Assembly (NCBI GenBank): GCA_004794655.1 | Contig: SMMW01000087.1 | Span: 2,303,501-2,367,500, forward strand | Direction: 5' to 3' | From: Marisa cornuarietis | Taxonomy: Eukaryota > Mollusca > Gastropoda > Architaenioglossa > Ampullariidae | DNA: 64,000 nt | Shown here: positions 24,693-35,042 of the stretch, one piece after another | How the letters are laid out: every line of letters begins with the position of its first letter | Numbering within the stretch: position 1 is the first letter of the stretch | The notes under the pieces: model-generated | Databases searched by the model: none | Told to the model about the DNA's origin: nothing | What the model saw: the letters and a program-made list of their open reading frames with translations, nothing else | Program-made: the position numbers and the translations under genes

Positions 24693-27600
24693 GCAGAAGC
24701 ATCCTAATGCGTAATAAGGAAGCAAAGAGTCTCTCTGTCTACCTCATTCCCTTTAAATAGTTTTTTCAAGCATAAGAACTATGACAGCGAATGTCTTTAA
24801 GAAGCAACCTCGATCCTTTGTCTTCCTCCAGGTACACACCAACATATATCACCTGCATAGGCAACATTTTATCGATGACTTCGGCTTGCGATGAGCTGTC
24901 TACCCTGGTGTTGAGAGACTTGACGTACTCAGAAGCAAAGAGCACCAACTTAAGGCTAAACTGCTCTTATGGTATGTTTGGGCTACCATACACCAACCTG
25001 AAGCTCCACGTGACTGCGTGCTATTCTTTGTATAACACCTTTATCCATCATAAAAGCAGCTTCCTCTTGTAAACTGACATTATAAATATGCATCTTCTTT
25101 GTCTCAACATTCATTTATAGATGATTACGCGCTTCTTTTTGTGTAATCCTATATAAAAGTATTTTTTTGGCGCAAGCATAACTTTAGGCATTGCAAACGT
25201 GCTTCCTCTGTGGATAAAGTAATTTTATTGACAGTAAACGTGCTTCCTGTTTGGTTAAACATATTTTCATGTACGTAAACGCACGATCCCCAGGCATAAG
25301 GATACTTTATACGGTAGTTTGCATCTCCGTCAAATGGTCAATAAAATTTCAATTCTTGACATTTCTTCTGTTTTGTTTGTAACTCCCCATGGGTTGGCAT
25401 TGTAGACTGTAACGAAATGGGTTTAAAATGCATTTTCTTCATCTTTCCTCCTAGTACTTTGTCAGTTCACATGACTACCTGTTTATAGTAGTATGGGGTA
25501 TGGCACGCACAGACACAGGTACACACACGCATTGCACACACACACACACACAGGTATAGAAAGGTAGGTGACATACCTTGTGACCGAAAGAGAGTGGGAG
25601 GGGGTTGGGGAAAACCACTAGCCGAATGGCGACCCGGCCGAAGGAGAGCGGAAGGGGGTCGCCTAGTAACAAGGACAGGGCTTCTAGAAAAGTCGGGTAT
25701 GAGGGGGATAAGAGGGTGAGAGAGGGAGAAGAGAGGTCAGTCGAACGGAGAGAAGAGAGGTGGGAGGATCGCCCCACCAAGGAGTTGTTAGAGCTTGATG
25801 TAGATTGTAGAGCTTTCGCCTAGTCAGACCTATCCTCTGACACAATAGTAAACCGGACTCAACCCACGACGGTGTTGTGTTATCATTGTGGTGAGACTGA
25901 GAGAGCGAACCTCATCCTACCCTGTTACATTTTTGGCGCCCAATGTGGGGCACTGGGCGAAACTTTGAGTGAAGCTTAGTGCCGAAAATGGAATTGACAG
26001 AAGAGGAAATGCAAGTGCTGGAGGCCTACAGGAATCTGGCGGTGAAGCCCACAGCAGACACCGCCGCTAACTTACAACAGTGGATGGCAGACAATGCCGA
26101 GACAACGGGAGCTACACTGTCGAAGGCGAGCGGGCCGCAGATACCACGACTGCCACCCTTCTCTGGCGGGAGAAGCAGCGACACGGCGCTCGACCTCTGG
26201 AGGTATGAACTGATGTGCTTGCGGGGACGATATACTGATGATATTGTGTTGGAGGCTGTTCGCCGTTCATTGAAAGGAGAGGCGGCAAGAGTGGCCATGC
26301 GTCTGGGCCCGCAAGCTACACTAGACGAACTGCTGAAAAAGTTTGACAGCATATTTGGTCTGGTGTTATATGACCAGGACATACTCGGCGCCTTTTACAA
26401 CGCGCGCCAGGAGGCCGGGGAAGATGTTACTCAGTGGCGGTGTCGCATTGAAGACACCCTGACACAAGCCCTGAATGCTCGCCTCATTGAGAAGCGGGCG
26501 TATGATGAGACGCTGCGCTGCAGACTATGGGGTGGCCTGCGTCAGCCCCTGAAGGACAGGACTGCCTACAAGTTCGAGATGGAGACAGACGTGGATAGTC
26601 TATTCCGCTTCATACGGCAGGTAGAGAGGGACGCCGAGGAACCAGCCCACAAACCAGGTGCTGGTAGACAAGCAACAGCTAAAGTGGCACAACCGACCCC
26701 CATCGAGGACTGGAGGGCGGAGGGGAAGAAACTGTCGGCGGAGGTGCAGTCGTTGCAGCGCCAACTGCAACAGAGGCCAGGCGACGGGCCCGCTGCCAGC
26801 AAAGAGCCAAAGCAGCGGCCGCCACGCCCCTCCTATGAGGACGAGGGGCCGACATGTTTTAGATGTGGTGGCAAAGGCCACATTCAAGTGGGGTGTCGAG
26901 TGCGCGCTGACCATCTGCGCACACCGTTAAACTACAAGCTGGTCTGCAGAAGGGAGCAACCGGTAGGCCAACACCCGCCAGCACGCGGCCCCGGTTGGGA
27001 GGAAACATTGATAGGACCCAGCACGTGTGTAGATGTCTGTATCGAAGGTGTAGCCACAGCAGCGCTGCTAGACACGGGTGCCACTGTATCGACTGTGACG
27101 GACACATTCTATCGTCAGAAACTGGCACACCTGGCCGTCCGTCCGCTTCAAGAAGTGTTACACATTGAATGTGCAGATGGCCGACTGCTCCCGTACATAG
27201 GGTACATCAAAGCGGACATACGAGTGGAGGGGGCAGGGGGCGGGGCTGACAGCTTCCCTTGCCTATTGTTGGTGGTGTCATCGACCAGGTACAGCGACAA
27301 TGTTCCAGTGCAGCTAGGTACAAATGTCCTGGAGCAACTTATGCACCAGGCACAAAAGAAGCATGGACCCCAGTTCCTGCAGGACGCACAGCTGCAACCA
27401 TCACTGCATCGTTCTTTTAGTTGCCTAGCGATGCGAAGCAGAGCTCTGCGAATGAATCGAAATAGGCTGGCGTACGCGCGCTGTTTACAGACCATCAATC
27501 CAGTCAACGAGGTTCCGTGCGAACGCCCCACAGGTATGACCAAGGCGGCACCAAACTGTGTAGACTCAATGACTATCTCGCCACATCTGACAGTGAAACA

Positions 27601-30600
27601 GCAGTCGCGCATCAAAGACAGGGTTAGCAGCCACACCGAGAATTTTGCAATCAGCAAAACGGATGGTGGCAAGGTCACACGTGTGAAGTGCAAAGTAGAG
27701 CTAGCAAACGGCTCAAAGAAAAAACGGACTCGTAACCGCAACATGCTGCTACCAGTAGGCGGCATATTAGAGGATGAACATCAACAAGAAGGTGCGAGAG
27801 ATCACTTGCCTCATCGCAGGCCACGAAAACCACGCCGCCCGCTCAGAAATGACAACAGAGCAGATTCATCCGCCCGTGAAAGTGAGAGCGACAGCGACAC
27901 ATCTAGCACAGCGCTCGTACATACACGGCCGCCGGCCACCAGGTCAAGAGGGCAACCGATGGCGAGTGCTGTTAGTAGCGAGGAAGAGTAGGGTAGGGAC
28001 GAAGATGAGATGGAGTTACCCCGTCCGGTCCCTGACCCAGATTCAGAAGCCACCACGCAGCCTCCAATGCCAACGACAGGGAAGTCCCATCCGCTCAGGA
28101 AGGGGGGAGAGAGGAGGAGGAGGGCGCACCACCGTCACCACACCACGCCCCTCGAGTGTCAGCAAGGCCACGTCAGCAACCAGCGTGGATGAGAGGCGAC
28201 GAATTTGTCCTTCGCCTGCAGCCGAGCCCAGACGATAGCCTGAGGTGCCAGAAGATTATCTTGTTGCTGAACAAACTGTCTTCAGAAAAACTTCCTGAGA
28301 GTGTTATAAGCATGTTAATCGAGGCTGTCTGGCCACTGTTGTAAACACACACAAACTCGCACGCTATTCAGGCTTTATGAGGAAAGGACTTTGACGATAT
28401 TGTGATTGGATATATGTAGATTCATTTACTCTGTATTTTATATATGTTTGTAGTATGTTTATATTAGAAAAACCGGGTTGCAGGTTTAAATGTCGAGGAC
28501 GACATTTCTCCTCGAGGGGGTGTGTATAGTAGTATGGGGTATGGCACGCACAGACACAGGTACACACACGCATTGCACACACACACACACACACACACAC
28601 ACAGGGATAGAAAGGTAGGTGACATACCTTGTGACCGAAAGAGAGTGGGAGGGGGTTGGGGAAAACCACTAGCCGAATGGCGACCCGGCCGAAGGAGAGC
28701 GGAAGAGGGTCGCCTAGTAACAAGGACAGGGCTTCTAGAAAAGTCGGGTATGAGGGGGATAAGAGGGTGAGAGAGGGAGAAGAGAGGTCAGTCGAACGGA
28801 GAGAAGAGAGGTGGGAGGATCGCCCCACCAAGGAGTTGTTAGAGCTTGATGTATATGCTTTCGCCTAGTCAGACCTATCCTCTGACGCGCTAGTAAATCT
28901 GAACCCACGACGGTGTTATGTTATCATTGTGGTGAGACTGAGAGAGCGAACCTCATCCCACCCTGTTACATGTTCATCACCTGTAGGCAAATAAAATTAC
29001 ATGCTGTCATCTATTGTTCTGTGACAGATATCCCTGAAGTCTTCCTGCTAAATGACTGTGAGAAGCAAAAATCCAACTGTTCAAAACTCAGTGTTTATCC
29101 GTTTGTTGAGGGGGACATCAACAAGAAGTGCGAGTTAGTAACCACTCATTTCTTTAAGGCAAATATATCAGTAGGCATAAATGCACCAGTAAATCAGAAT
29201 GCATCAATATATTGTGTAAGTGTATACGATCATGATGTTGTCAAATTCATTTAACTACACGTAGAGAGAGAAAGAGAAGGGGAAGATCGCATTAATTACA
29301 AACTAATTATAGGCGTGTGTGTCAGGTATCTGGAAACATTCCGAAGCTGCTTTGACAAAACGACAGCAGCATGTGAAGACAGAAGTGACATCGTCAGGAT
29401 CGTCAACATGGAGCTGACAAGACTTCAGTGTGAGTTTGTCTGACATCGGTCTTGCACTCTGTGTGTGTGTGCGTGCGTGCGCGCGCGCGCGTTCATGTGT
29501 ACGTTTATGTCAACACGTCTGTGTGAAGGGATAAGTGTGTATGTGTGAGTGTAGATATGTGTGTATATGTGAATGGATGTGTATATGTGGGTGTGAATAT
29601 AATGCTTGGGATGTACACATTCGTGCACCCATACAGCAGGCAAATGTGTATGCACGTGTATCAGTACACACACCTACCAACGCGCTCACACACACACACA
29701 CCCACACACACACCATATACAGCCATGTGTTAGTGAGATAAAACTGTGAATTGTAGTATTGTAGTGTATTTATTATTCTCATTTTAAACTATTTATAAGT
29801 GAAGACTTCACACCAATATGCTATAGTCATTTTTTGTCTGCCCTCCATTCCACTTATATCACCAGCCCGTACATTTACATACATTGTAATCCTGTCAGTG
29901 GGGAAAGTGAAGATGTCGTTCTTTCTTTTGCAGACAACTCTACGTGTGTCGGTAAGAACTCTTGCTTTCTTAGTAGTGTGAGAAACTGAGCAAATGATTC
30001 ACGGAAACTGAAAACAGAGAGAGAGAGAGAAAGGTAGAGAATATGGAAAAAAGAATACGCAGGAAAACAAACAAAGAAAAAAAACCCAACAGATTTGTTT
30101 CTGTCTTATCACACATTTGGCTGAGTAATTTCTAAAGCTCCCCAGTTAATGTATCGATGTAGTCAGTGAAGTTAATTAATGTAGTCAGTATAGTTAATTA
30201 ACGTAGTCATCTTTCCCGCTAATTCTTGGAGACGAGCGAAGCATTAACGAGGTTTCTAAAGCCCAGCTTATGTTTAAAAGTGTTGTAGGTCTTAATTTTC
30301 TAAAAACAAACAATTTTTTTAATATTATTATCGAAACCTCTATATACGGGAGTACCTTACACATTATACCACCAGCCTAGAAAACACTTTATGATTTATT
30401 TATTTCTTATTTTTTTATTATTTATTATTGTTTCACGAGCATTACTCCTGACACCAATCAACATAGCTGTCACTAGTTGTAATTATAGTCAACTGACATG
30501 TCCACTTGTTCGTCTTCCTCTGCAGATTTATGACACTCTTCATCTTTCCTATTTGTTTACTGGTTCCTCTTTGTATCTTCTATGCTTGTCTTTTATTACT

Positions 30601-31334
30601 TGTTTGCATAGTTATTTCTCTTTCCGTAATTCGTATTCTGTTTTCTACTTGTCTTAAGCTCTGAAAGCATGCTCATTGGTTAGATTGACTATGCGCTATA
30701 TAGTGTAAGATTAGCAAACATGATTTAAAGTACTCAGCTCGGAGATTAAAGTTAATATTAAAATAAAGCTGTGACGAAAAAATAATCAGCCGGACAGCAA
30801 CCTATACAATTACTGTCTTTAAAACAAATACACGAATTCTCTGTCGTGACCCTGGAAGAATCAGATAAAGGTAGTCCCGTGACACTGAAGGAATGAGATG
30901 TTAAAGATACTAAAGACCCACTGTTCTCGGGGGCAGCTATTGTGAGGGCCGTACCCATCTCCTGTCCCTTGTTGCCTTACCTTCCCTAACCCTCTAAGTA
31001 GTCAAGCACCACTCCACAACTGGGTCAAGAGAGCGGAAGCAAGCTACATCACAAAGGTATCGAACTTATTATCTTTTATCTGCACGTTTGAGTTTGAGCA
31101 AGGACAGTCTTTACTAATGTCTATTGTTTAAAACACCGCTATTCTCTTTGCCTTCGATTGGCATCGTGTAAAAATTGTTGGCAATCCACGCCGTGCTTCT
31201 TGATCTGTCATCCAGGATGGCAATCCACGACGATAACCACAACGACAACCAGCACCACGGCAGCGACTACAACACGGGGTAAGTGTCTCCTATTTGCCAC
31301 AAGGGGCGCTCCAGTGCCCCAGAGGTGGTCGTGA
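19249..31334 (+). CDS. Copy A: secreted six-cysteine/mucin-like protein, 3' truncated
   Basis: Not recognised as a named family. Exons: 19249-19279 (signal peptide), 22560-22665, 24832-24971, 29028-29133, 29326-29429, 29934-29951 (18-nt microexon) and 31216-31278 (Thr-rich). All are GT-AG and in frame. All 12 cysteines of copy B are present at the same positions, in two six-Cys domains (residues 23-90 and 103-167). The Thr-rich exon is 66 nt shorter than in B, phase kept. The genomic copy ends near 31498, so the exons for the rest of the stalk and the C-terminal anchor are absent. Reading through the last donor gives a stop at 31332-31334 and a predicted soluble 207-aa product. A 3.5-kb Gypsy element sits in the intron between exons 3 and 4. 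It may be a functional secreted form or a pseudogene. Confidence 0.65.
20890..21330 (+). other. Intron 1 segment shared by copies A and C
   Basis: Closely matched by 58150-58605 and absent from copy B, whose intron jumps from the equivalent of 20480 to about 21955. The long open frame at 20892-21176 is not conserved in length and shows no recognisable domain. I treat it as intronic repeat, not a gene. Confidence 0.5.
23070..24085. mobile_element. About 1-kb insertion in copy A intron 2
   Basis: Copies A and B match up to AGAAGTGGTTG (A about 23070, B about 42265) and again from GAATACGAAATGAGTGTAGC (A 24099, B 42291). A carries about 1 kb of extra sequence between, with two (CA)n arrays (23329-23387 and 23478-23551). 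No coding domain or clear terminal structure was identified. Confidence 0.6.
24630..24689. repeat. (CA)n microsatellite, copy A intron 2
   Basis: About 30 uninterrupted CA units. The paralogous position in copy B (42838-42870) has only a short C-rich/CACA and GAGA tract, so the array expanded or contracted after duplication. Confidence 0.95.
25484..25929 (+). repeat. 5' LTR of the Gypsy derivative
   Basis: Direct repeat of 28525-28970, ending CCCTGTTACA. It contains a short CA array (25537-25552), a purine-rich GAGAGAGG region and no coding function. The open frames at 25475-25823 reflect base composition only. Confidence 0.9.
25934..25951 (+). other. Primer-binding site, tRNA-Lys(CUU) type
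   Basis: TGGCGCCCAATGTGGGGC begins 4 bases after the 5' LTR. It is complementary to the 3' 18 nt of animal tRNA-Lys(CUU), including CCA, except one position (T for the expected C). Confidence 0.85.
25988..27991 (+). CDS. Gag-protease polyprotein with truncated pol
   Basis: 667 aa from the ATG at 25988. Gag occupies about residues 1-285. A CCHC zinc knuckle CFRCGGKGHIQVGC lies near residue 290. A retropepsin active site LLDTGATVS lies near 360, with a later VQLGTNVLEQL block typical of the flap/C-terminal part. Near residues 530-575 the RT lead sequence (FAISKTDGGKVTRVKCKVEL) appears, then the frame runs straight into an integrase C-terminal motif RNRNMLLPVGG near 583 and an acidic/arginine-rich tail. 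RT core, RNase H and integrase core are missing: an in-frame deletion of pol. A TAG at 27989 ends the ORF, and the same frame continues to about 28192 with tail-like sequence, so this stop may be secondary. Confidence 0.88.
   Translation: MELTEEEMQVLEAYRNLAVKPTADTAANLQQWMADNAETTGATLSKASGPQIPRLPPFSGGRSSDTALDLWRYELMCLRGRYTDDIVLEAVRRSLKGEAARVAMRLGPQATLDELLKKFDSIFGLVLYDQDILGAFYNARQEAGEDVTQWRCRIEDTLTQALNARLIEKRAYDETLRCRLWGGLRQPLKDRTAYKFEMETDVDSLFRFIRQVERDAEEPAHKPGAGRQATAKVAQPTPIEDWRAEGKKLSAEVQSLQRQLQQRPGDGPAASKEPKQRPPRPSYEDEGPTCFRCGGKGHIQVGCRVRADHLRTPLNYKLVCRREQPVGQHPPARGPGWEETLIGPSTCVDVCIEGVATAALLDTGATVSTVTDTFYRQKLAHLAVRPLQEVLHIECADGRLLPYIGYIKADIRVEGAGGGADSFPCLLLVVSSTRYSDNVPVQLGTNVLEQLMHQAQKKHGPQFLQDAQLQPSLHRSFSCLAMRSRALRMNRNRLAYARCLQTINPVNEVPCERPTGMTKAAPNCVDSMTISPHLTVKQQSRIKDRVSSHTENFAISKTDGGKVTRVKCKVELANGSKKKRTRNRNMLLPVGGILEDEHQQEGARDHLPHRRPRKPRRPLRNDNRADSSARESESDSDTSSTALVHTRPPATRSRGQPMASAVSSEEE
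28514..28520 (+). other. Polypurine tract
   Basis: GAGGGGG lies immediately upstream of the 3' LTR, the expected position for plus-strand priming. Confidence 0.7.
28525..28970 (+). repeat. 3' LTR of the Gypsy derivative
   Basis: Near-identical to the 5' LTR. It differs mainly in CA-array length (longer here, about 28573-28602), a 6-bp difference near 28852 and a few substitutions near 28885-28916. Confidence 0.9.
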
Positions 31335-31499
31335 TCGTCACAGACACAACAAGGAGGATGAGCAGAGGGTTTGGATCTCGGCGCTGGCATACCTAATTTT
31401 TCCCTCTTGACATCTGTTTATGGAGTTAAACTTGCTTGCAGGTCTTTTTTTTAATCAATCTGCGTAACGCCAACCAACCAACGCGTCGTGTGTCAGACA

Positions 31500-31735
31500 T
31501 GTATGTAAGGGCCTTCTTCAAAATTAAAAGCCAAATGGTCAGTCATATTTTTTTCACACCAAAATGACGCAGACTACATGATGCAGACTACGTGTATACA
31601 TACAATGACTTCTGGATTTTTAAAAAAATACTGGAGGTGGCAGAATTTAGCAATCGCGATTCCTTACCGGTGTAAATTTTGAGGTGTGCATTTTTGTGGA
31701 AGACGTCTTCGTTTTGGGACTAAACAAATACAAAT
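31500..31735 (+). other. Misplaced fragment of the copy upstream region
   Basis: Matches 38430-38625 and 55390-55580 (CTTCTTCAAAATTAAAAGCC through GTCTTCGTTTTGGGACTAAACAAATA). It directly follows the broken end of copy A and directly precedes the HS1BP3 fragment, so both sides are rearrangement junctions (about 31498 and 31736). Confidence 0.75.
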
Positions 31736-31736
31736 A

Positions 31737-32503
31737 CCCATTTGTTTAAAGCACAAGACCTGAAACATGAGTTGACAGAGGAAAAGGAGAAAGAGTTTGC
31801 TTTCATCCCTGATGCCATTGTCAAAAAGCAAGTTGTAGACATCTTTGCAAAGGATTACAATGACGACCTTTTAAAGTAAGTATGATGAATTGAACTTTGG
31901 TTAGCAGTGACTCTAATATTAGTTTATTCTGTTTTAGATAATCTTCTGTACAGTTATTTGGAACATTTCACGTCAATCACTTTAATAAATTGTATCCTCT
32001 GATTAGCAGAGATAGCGTGTGAAAGGTATTCCAATCACTTTATTCCCTATGTGAGCATGATCTGCGTAAAATGCAAGTGCAGAGCATAGAGAATCATACA
32101 TATTCTGCATCACTATGAAGATTATATAGAAACTAAACAATCTTAAGGCTTCATATGACACATGGGGGTATTCCTCTAGAATGTATTTCAATTAACTCCA
32201 AGTATTGATCATCTTGGTAATCAGGCTTTCATTTAAATATCATTCGCCTCTAGTGTTGGCGATGTAAGGAACTTGAGGAGCTGGTTCTTCAGAATCCAGA
32301 AAAGATACAAGAGCAAAATGAGGAGCAGCAGAAAGAACAACGAGAGGAACAGCAAGTGACAGCTAAACCCTCTCCTCCACACAAGCCCACAATAGCCACA
32401 AAACCCAAGCTGAAACCAGCCGTGCCATCCAAACCTATGTCCAGAAGTCCAGACTCTTCTAGTAAGCCAACAATGCCACAAAACCCATACTAGGACGACG
32501 AAA
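31737..32503 (+). pseudogene. Duplicated HS1BP3 exons 6-7 (broken)
   Basis: Closely matches 11629-12412. It retains most of exon 6 (31737-31872, with its GT donor), the intron, the exon 7 acceptor CCTCTAG and the first two thirds of exon 7. Exon 7 has lost a base near its start (GATGTACAGG became GATGTAAGG), shifting the frame. The match ends in CCCATACTAGG, where deletion joins it to the equivalent of 14800. It has no promoter or upstream exons, so it cannot make the parent protein. Confidence 0.9.
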
Positions 32504-32505
32504 AG

Positions 32506-33055
32506 GAAAAGGGCAGATTTGTGTGTAATTTTAAATATTGGTCTCTGTGATGTCAGGTTGGTTGGTTATGGAGGTAAAGTGAGACTTTGTGTTTGGAAAA
32601 TACTTACTGTAATTGTTTCGCCAGAGATTCTCTTATAAAAGAACGCCCTTTAAATAATTAACGTGCCTGCTCAATGCTCCCGCACACCAAACAACAACAA
32701 CAACAACAACAACAAAACAACCCTTAATTTTTCAAACTTTTCTTTGTGCCTATTTTTATGAAAGACGTGTTAAGACATTTAAATATCTGTTTCTGCATAA
32801 ATTGCATGCACAGTCTATAAGTTCCGAAAGCATGCATCTGTGAATTCTACCCCATGATTTTCTTAAAATCCTACTAATTATATGTTTCAAGAGATTGAAT
32901 TCCTCATACCTTCGAATGAATACCTGTGTATATGACAACACATTCAATACAAATTAATAGAACATAAAAATAATGTGATGTTAATAAATGATTAACAAAA
33001 TAAAAGATTCTGACCAGTGAAATGTTGAATTTGATTTTTATGCTTTTCCTTTGTG
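32506..33055 (+). repeat. Duplicate of the HS1BP3 downstream intergenic DNA
   Basis: Collinear with about 14800-15355. It contains a CAACAACAA expansion (32692-32716) absent from the parent. Similarity stops at TTTTCCTTTG, where unrelated LINE-bearing DNA begins. Confidence 0.85.
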
Positions 33056-35042
33056 TTAGGGATACGCAACGTGCAGACAGGTCACAGACACCACACACTG
33101 ACCGCACGGCGTTCCGCACGTGTTCTTTCACGCAACACAATACAAAGATCTGTTCGTGGGTTACTAATGCTGTGTAATTTCGGGGTGCTCTAACTTATAT
33201 ATATATATATATATATGTATAGGATAACTGCACAATTCATCACTTCCAATACACAAGAGGATCTAATCAGTATATATCAAAAAGCATGAATCAAAATGTC
33301 AGTAACGTAGATATCCCAAATCCCAGCCATCAACACAATCAACCTCAACAAACCACTCTTCTCTCTATTAATCGAAATCTCGCGAATGTTCAAGTCCACA
33401 CAGTTTCTTCAAAAGGTGATCAAAATAGGAAATACCAACGTCCAAAGATGATATTCGTATTTAGACCCAAGAATGATCAAAACACACTTACTGTTAAGTC
33501 CGGTCCGGTGATGTCAACCGCTTCACATCACTATCCTAAGGTCTATCAAAATGAAACTTTACATCCCCCAAAATAAGAAACGCCTCCTTTGTAAGTACAC
33601 TGTCCAGCAGCATGGCAAACTCCTCATGAAACAGAGAATCTGAAAGCTGATTCTTTTTAGACGGAGGAGGTCTATATAAACAAATGATTTCTAATGTCTG
33701 CTTGGCTAATGTCAGTCTTGCTCTTATGTACTCTAAGGACCTGAACTGTGTGTGTCTCTTCAACACTGTAAACTTCAGATGTAATTTAAACAAAACACCA
33801 ACTCCACGTCCACTCCTATCACTCCAGGGATTATGTGCAAGGTCTTTGATTACTGATTCATCGCCACTCTCCTCTCTGACAAGAAAAAGACATCAAATGC
33901 ATTTTCCAGCACTAAATCATGAATGTCCACAGCCTTGTTGCAGACTGATTGCACATTTAAGTGACCAACACATATACTTGTCACATTTTTCTTTTCTACT
34001 GAAAGTCCCCCCACTCTTGGACCAAGAAAAATTCTCATTAAAATTAAGGTAACATTTCTTTTTCCCACCATTTGTACCTCGTTTGGTGCTTAGGGAAACT
34101 AGGCAGTCTCCTGTTCTCATACGACCATGTTGATTTGGTCGGTCGTGTTTCCAGCTGGTGTTACGGGGGATGACGTTAACTGGTTCACTCTCATCGCGCC
34201 GATGCTGATGCTGATGTGCGGGGAAAACATGATTCACCAGAGAGTTGACAACAAACAGCGAAGCTTTCACAATACTGGAGTCAGTCTCATAACCAGGTGA
34301 AGAGGACACGCGGACGAATAACGACTAGTGGCAGAGCAGGTGATGGATTTTTTCAAAGGACGCTGTTTACGACCAGCACGACAGCGACGGATTTGAATCC
34401 GTTGTCTCGACGGGGTATCAACATTCACAGAATCATGGTAAAGGGAAACTCTCCTCAAAGTGTCAACTAAACAGGCTGGAAGTTGAAGAGTAGCAAAGGG
34501 ATTCAAGAATGCTAACTGAGATGTCGTGTATACAAACTGTATTGTCATAATTCAACATGTGCCGACCAAAGTGTTGGTGAAATAAAATCTGCATTATTTT
34601 AAAATGAGAACTATTATGTAAAAATAAAATGCAGTAAGATTTCAAAAATAAACAATAAGACAAAAATGATGAAAGGTATTAGACCTGACGAGGATTTAAA
34701 GTTAGGCTAAGTTTCAGAGAAGAGAAAACAGAACAAGCAACAAGAAAACGAGATAAAGAATCAGATCTAAAATCTAAATAATGGCGGAGAATGTAACCGA
34801 AGTAAAATAATCCGCAACAACAACAGAAAGCAAGGCAATTACAGGTAGTTAAACAATAACAAAAGAAAGCTTAAGAGAAACAAATACAACTTGGAACTAA
34901 AAGAAACCTATGGGTACGAATAAACAAAGACGTTGCACAAGAAAGTGGAAAAATCACAGGAGAACAAAGCAACTCAGGCTCAGCCTCGTTTTCAAACATA
35001 GTTACAAAAACATGGTTTCCGTGACATGGTTACAAAACTAAT
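33056..35042 (-). mobile_element. CR1-like LINE 5' region (ORF1 end and endonuclease)
   Basis: The minus strand reads, upstream to downstream, RRCRAGRKQRPLKK (34267-34548), then LNVQSVCNKAVDIHDLVLEN (about 33890-34010), then LEIICLYRPPPSKKNQLSD and ILGDVKFHFD (33536-33793). This is the order and motif set of a CR1/L2 LINE apurinic endonuclease. No RT follows within the insert. It is frameshifted. 34560-35042 holds only AT-rich sequence, and 33194-33216 is an (AT)n tract. Confidence 0.75.

Larger units (their letters stand above)
25484..28970 (+). mobile_element. Ty3/Gypsy retrotransposon derivative, internally deleted
   Basis: A 3.49-kb element precisely bounded by comparison with empty copy B (43734-43760). 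The two LTRs (about 25484-25929 and 28525-28970) are nearly identical, differing by a few substitutions, small indels and CA-repeat length. TGTT flanks both sides (4-bp target duplication; the exact LTR start is uncertain by up to 4 bp). A primer-binding site and a polypurine tract are present. The single long ORF holds gag and protease but only the first residues of RT and the tail of integrase. It must depend on enzymes from a related element. Insertion is young relative to the A/B duplication. Confidence 0.9.

Noticed and set aside
27148..27765. 205-codon minus-strand open frame
   Set aside because: Antisense shadow of the Gypsy gag-protease ORF, whose zinc knuckle and DTGA motif fix the coding strand.
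29028..29254. Longer form of exon 4 running to the GTAAGT near 29219
   Set aside because: That boundary puts exon 5 into a frame with an early stop; the GTTAGT donor at 29134 keeps frame and preserves the cysteine pattern in both copies.
33286..33576. 96-codon plus-strand frame, Asn/Gln-rich
   Set aside because: No domain, and it overlaps the minus-strand LINE endonuclease insert; likely chance.
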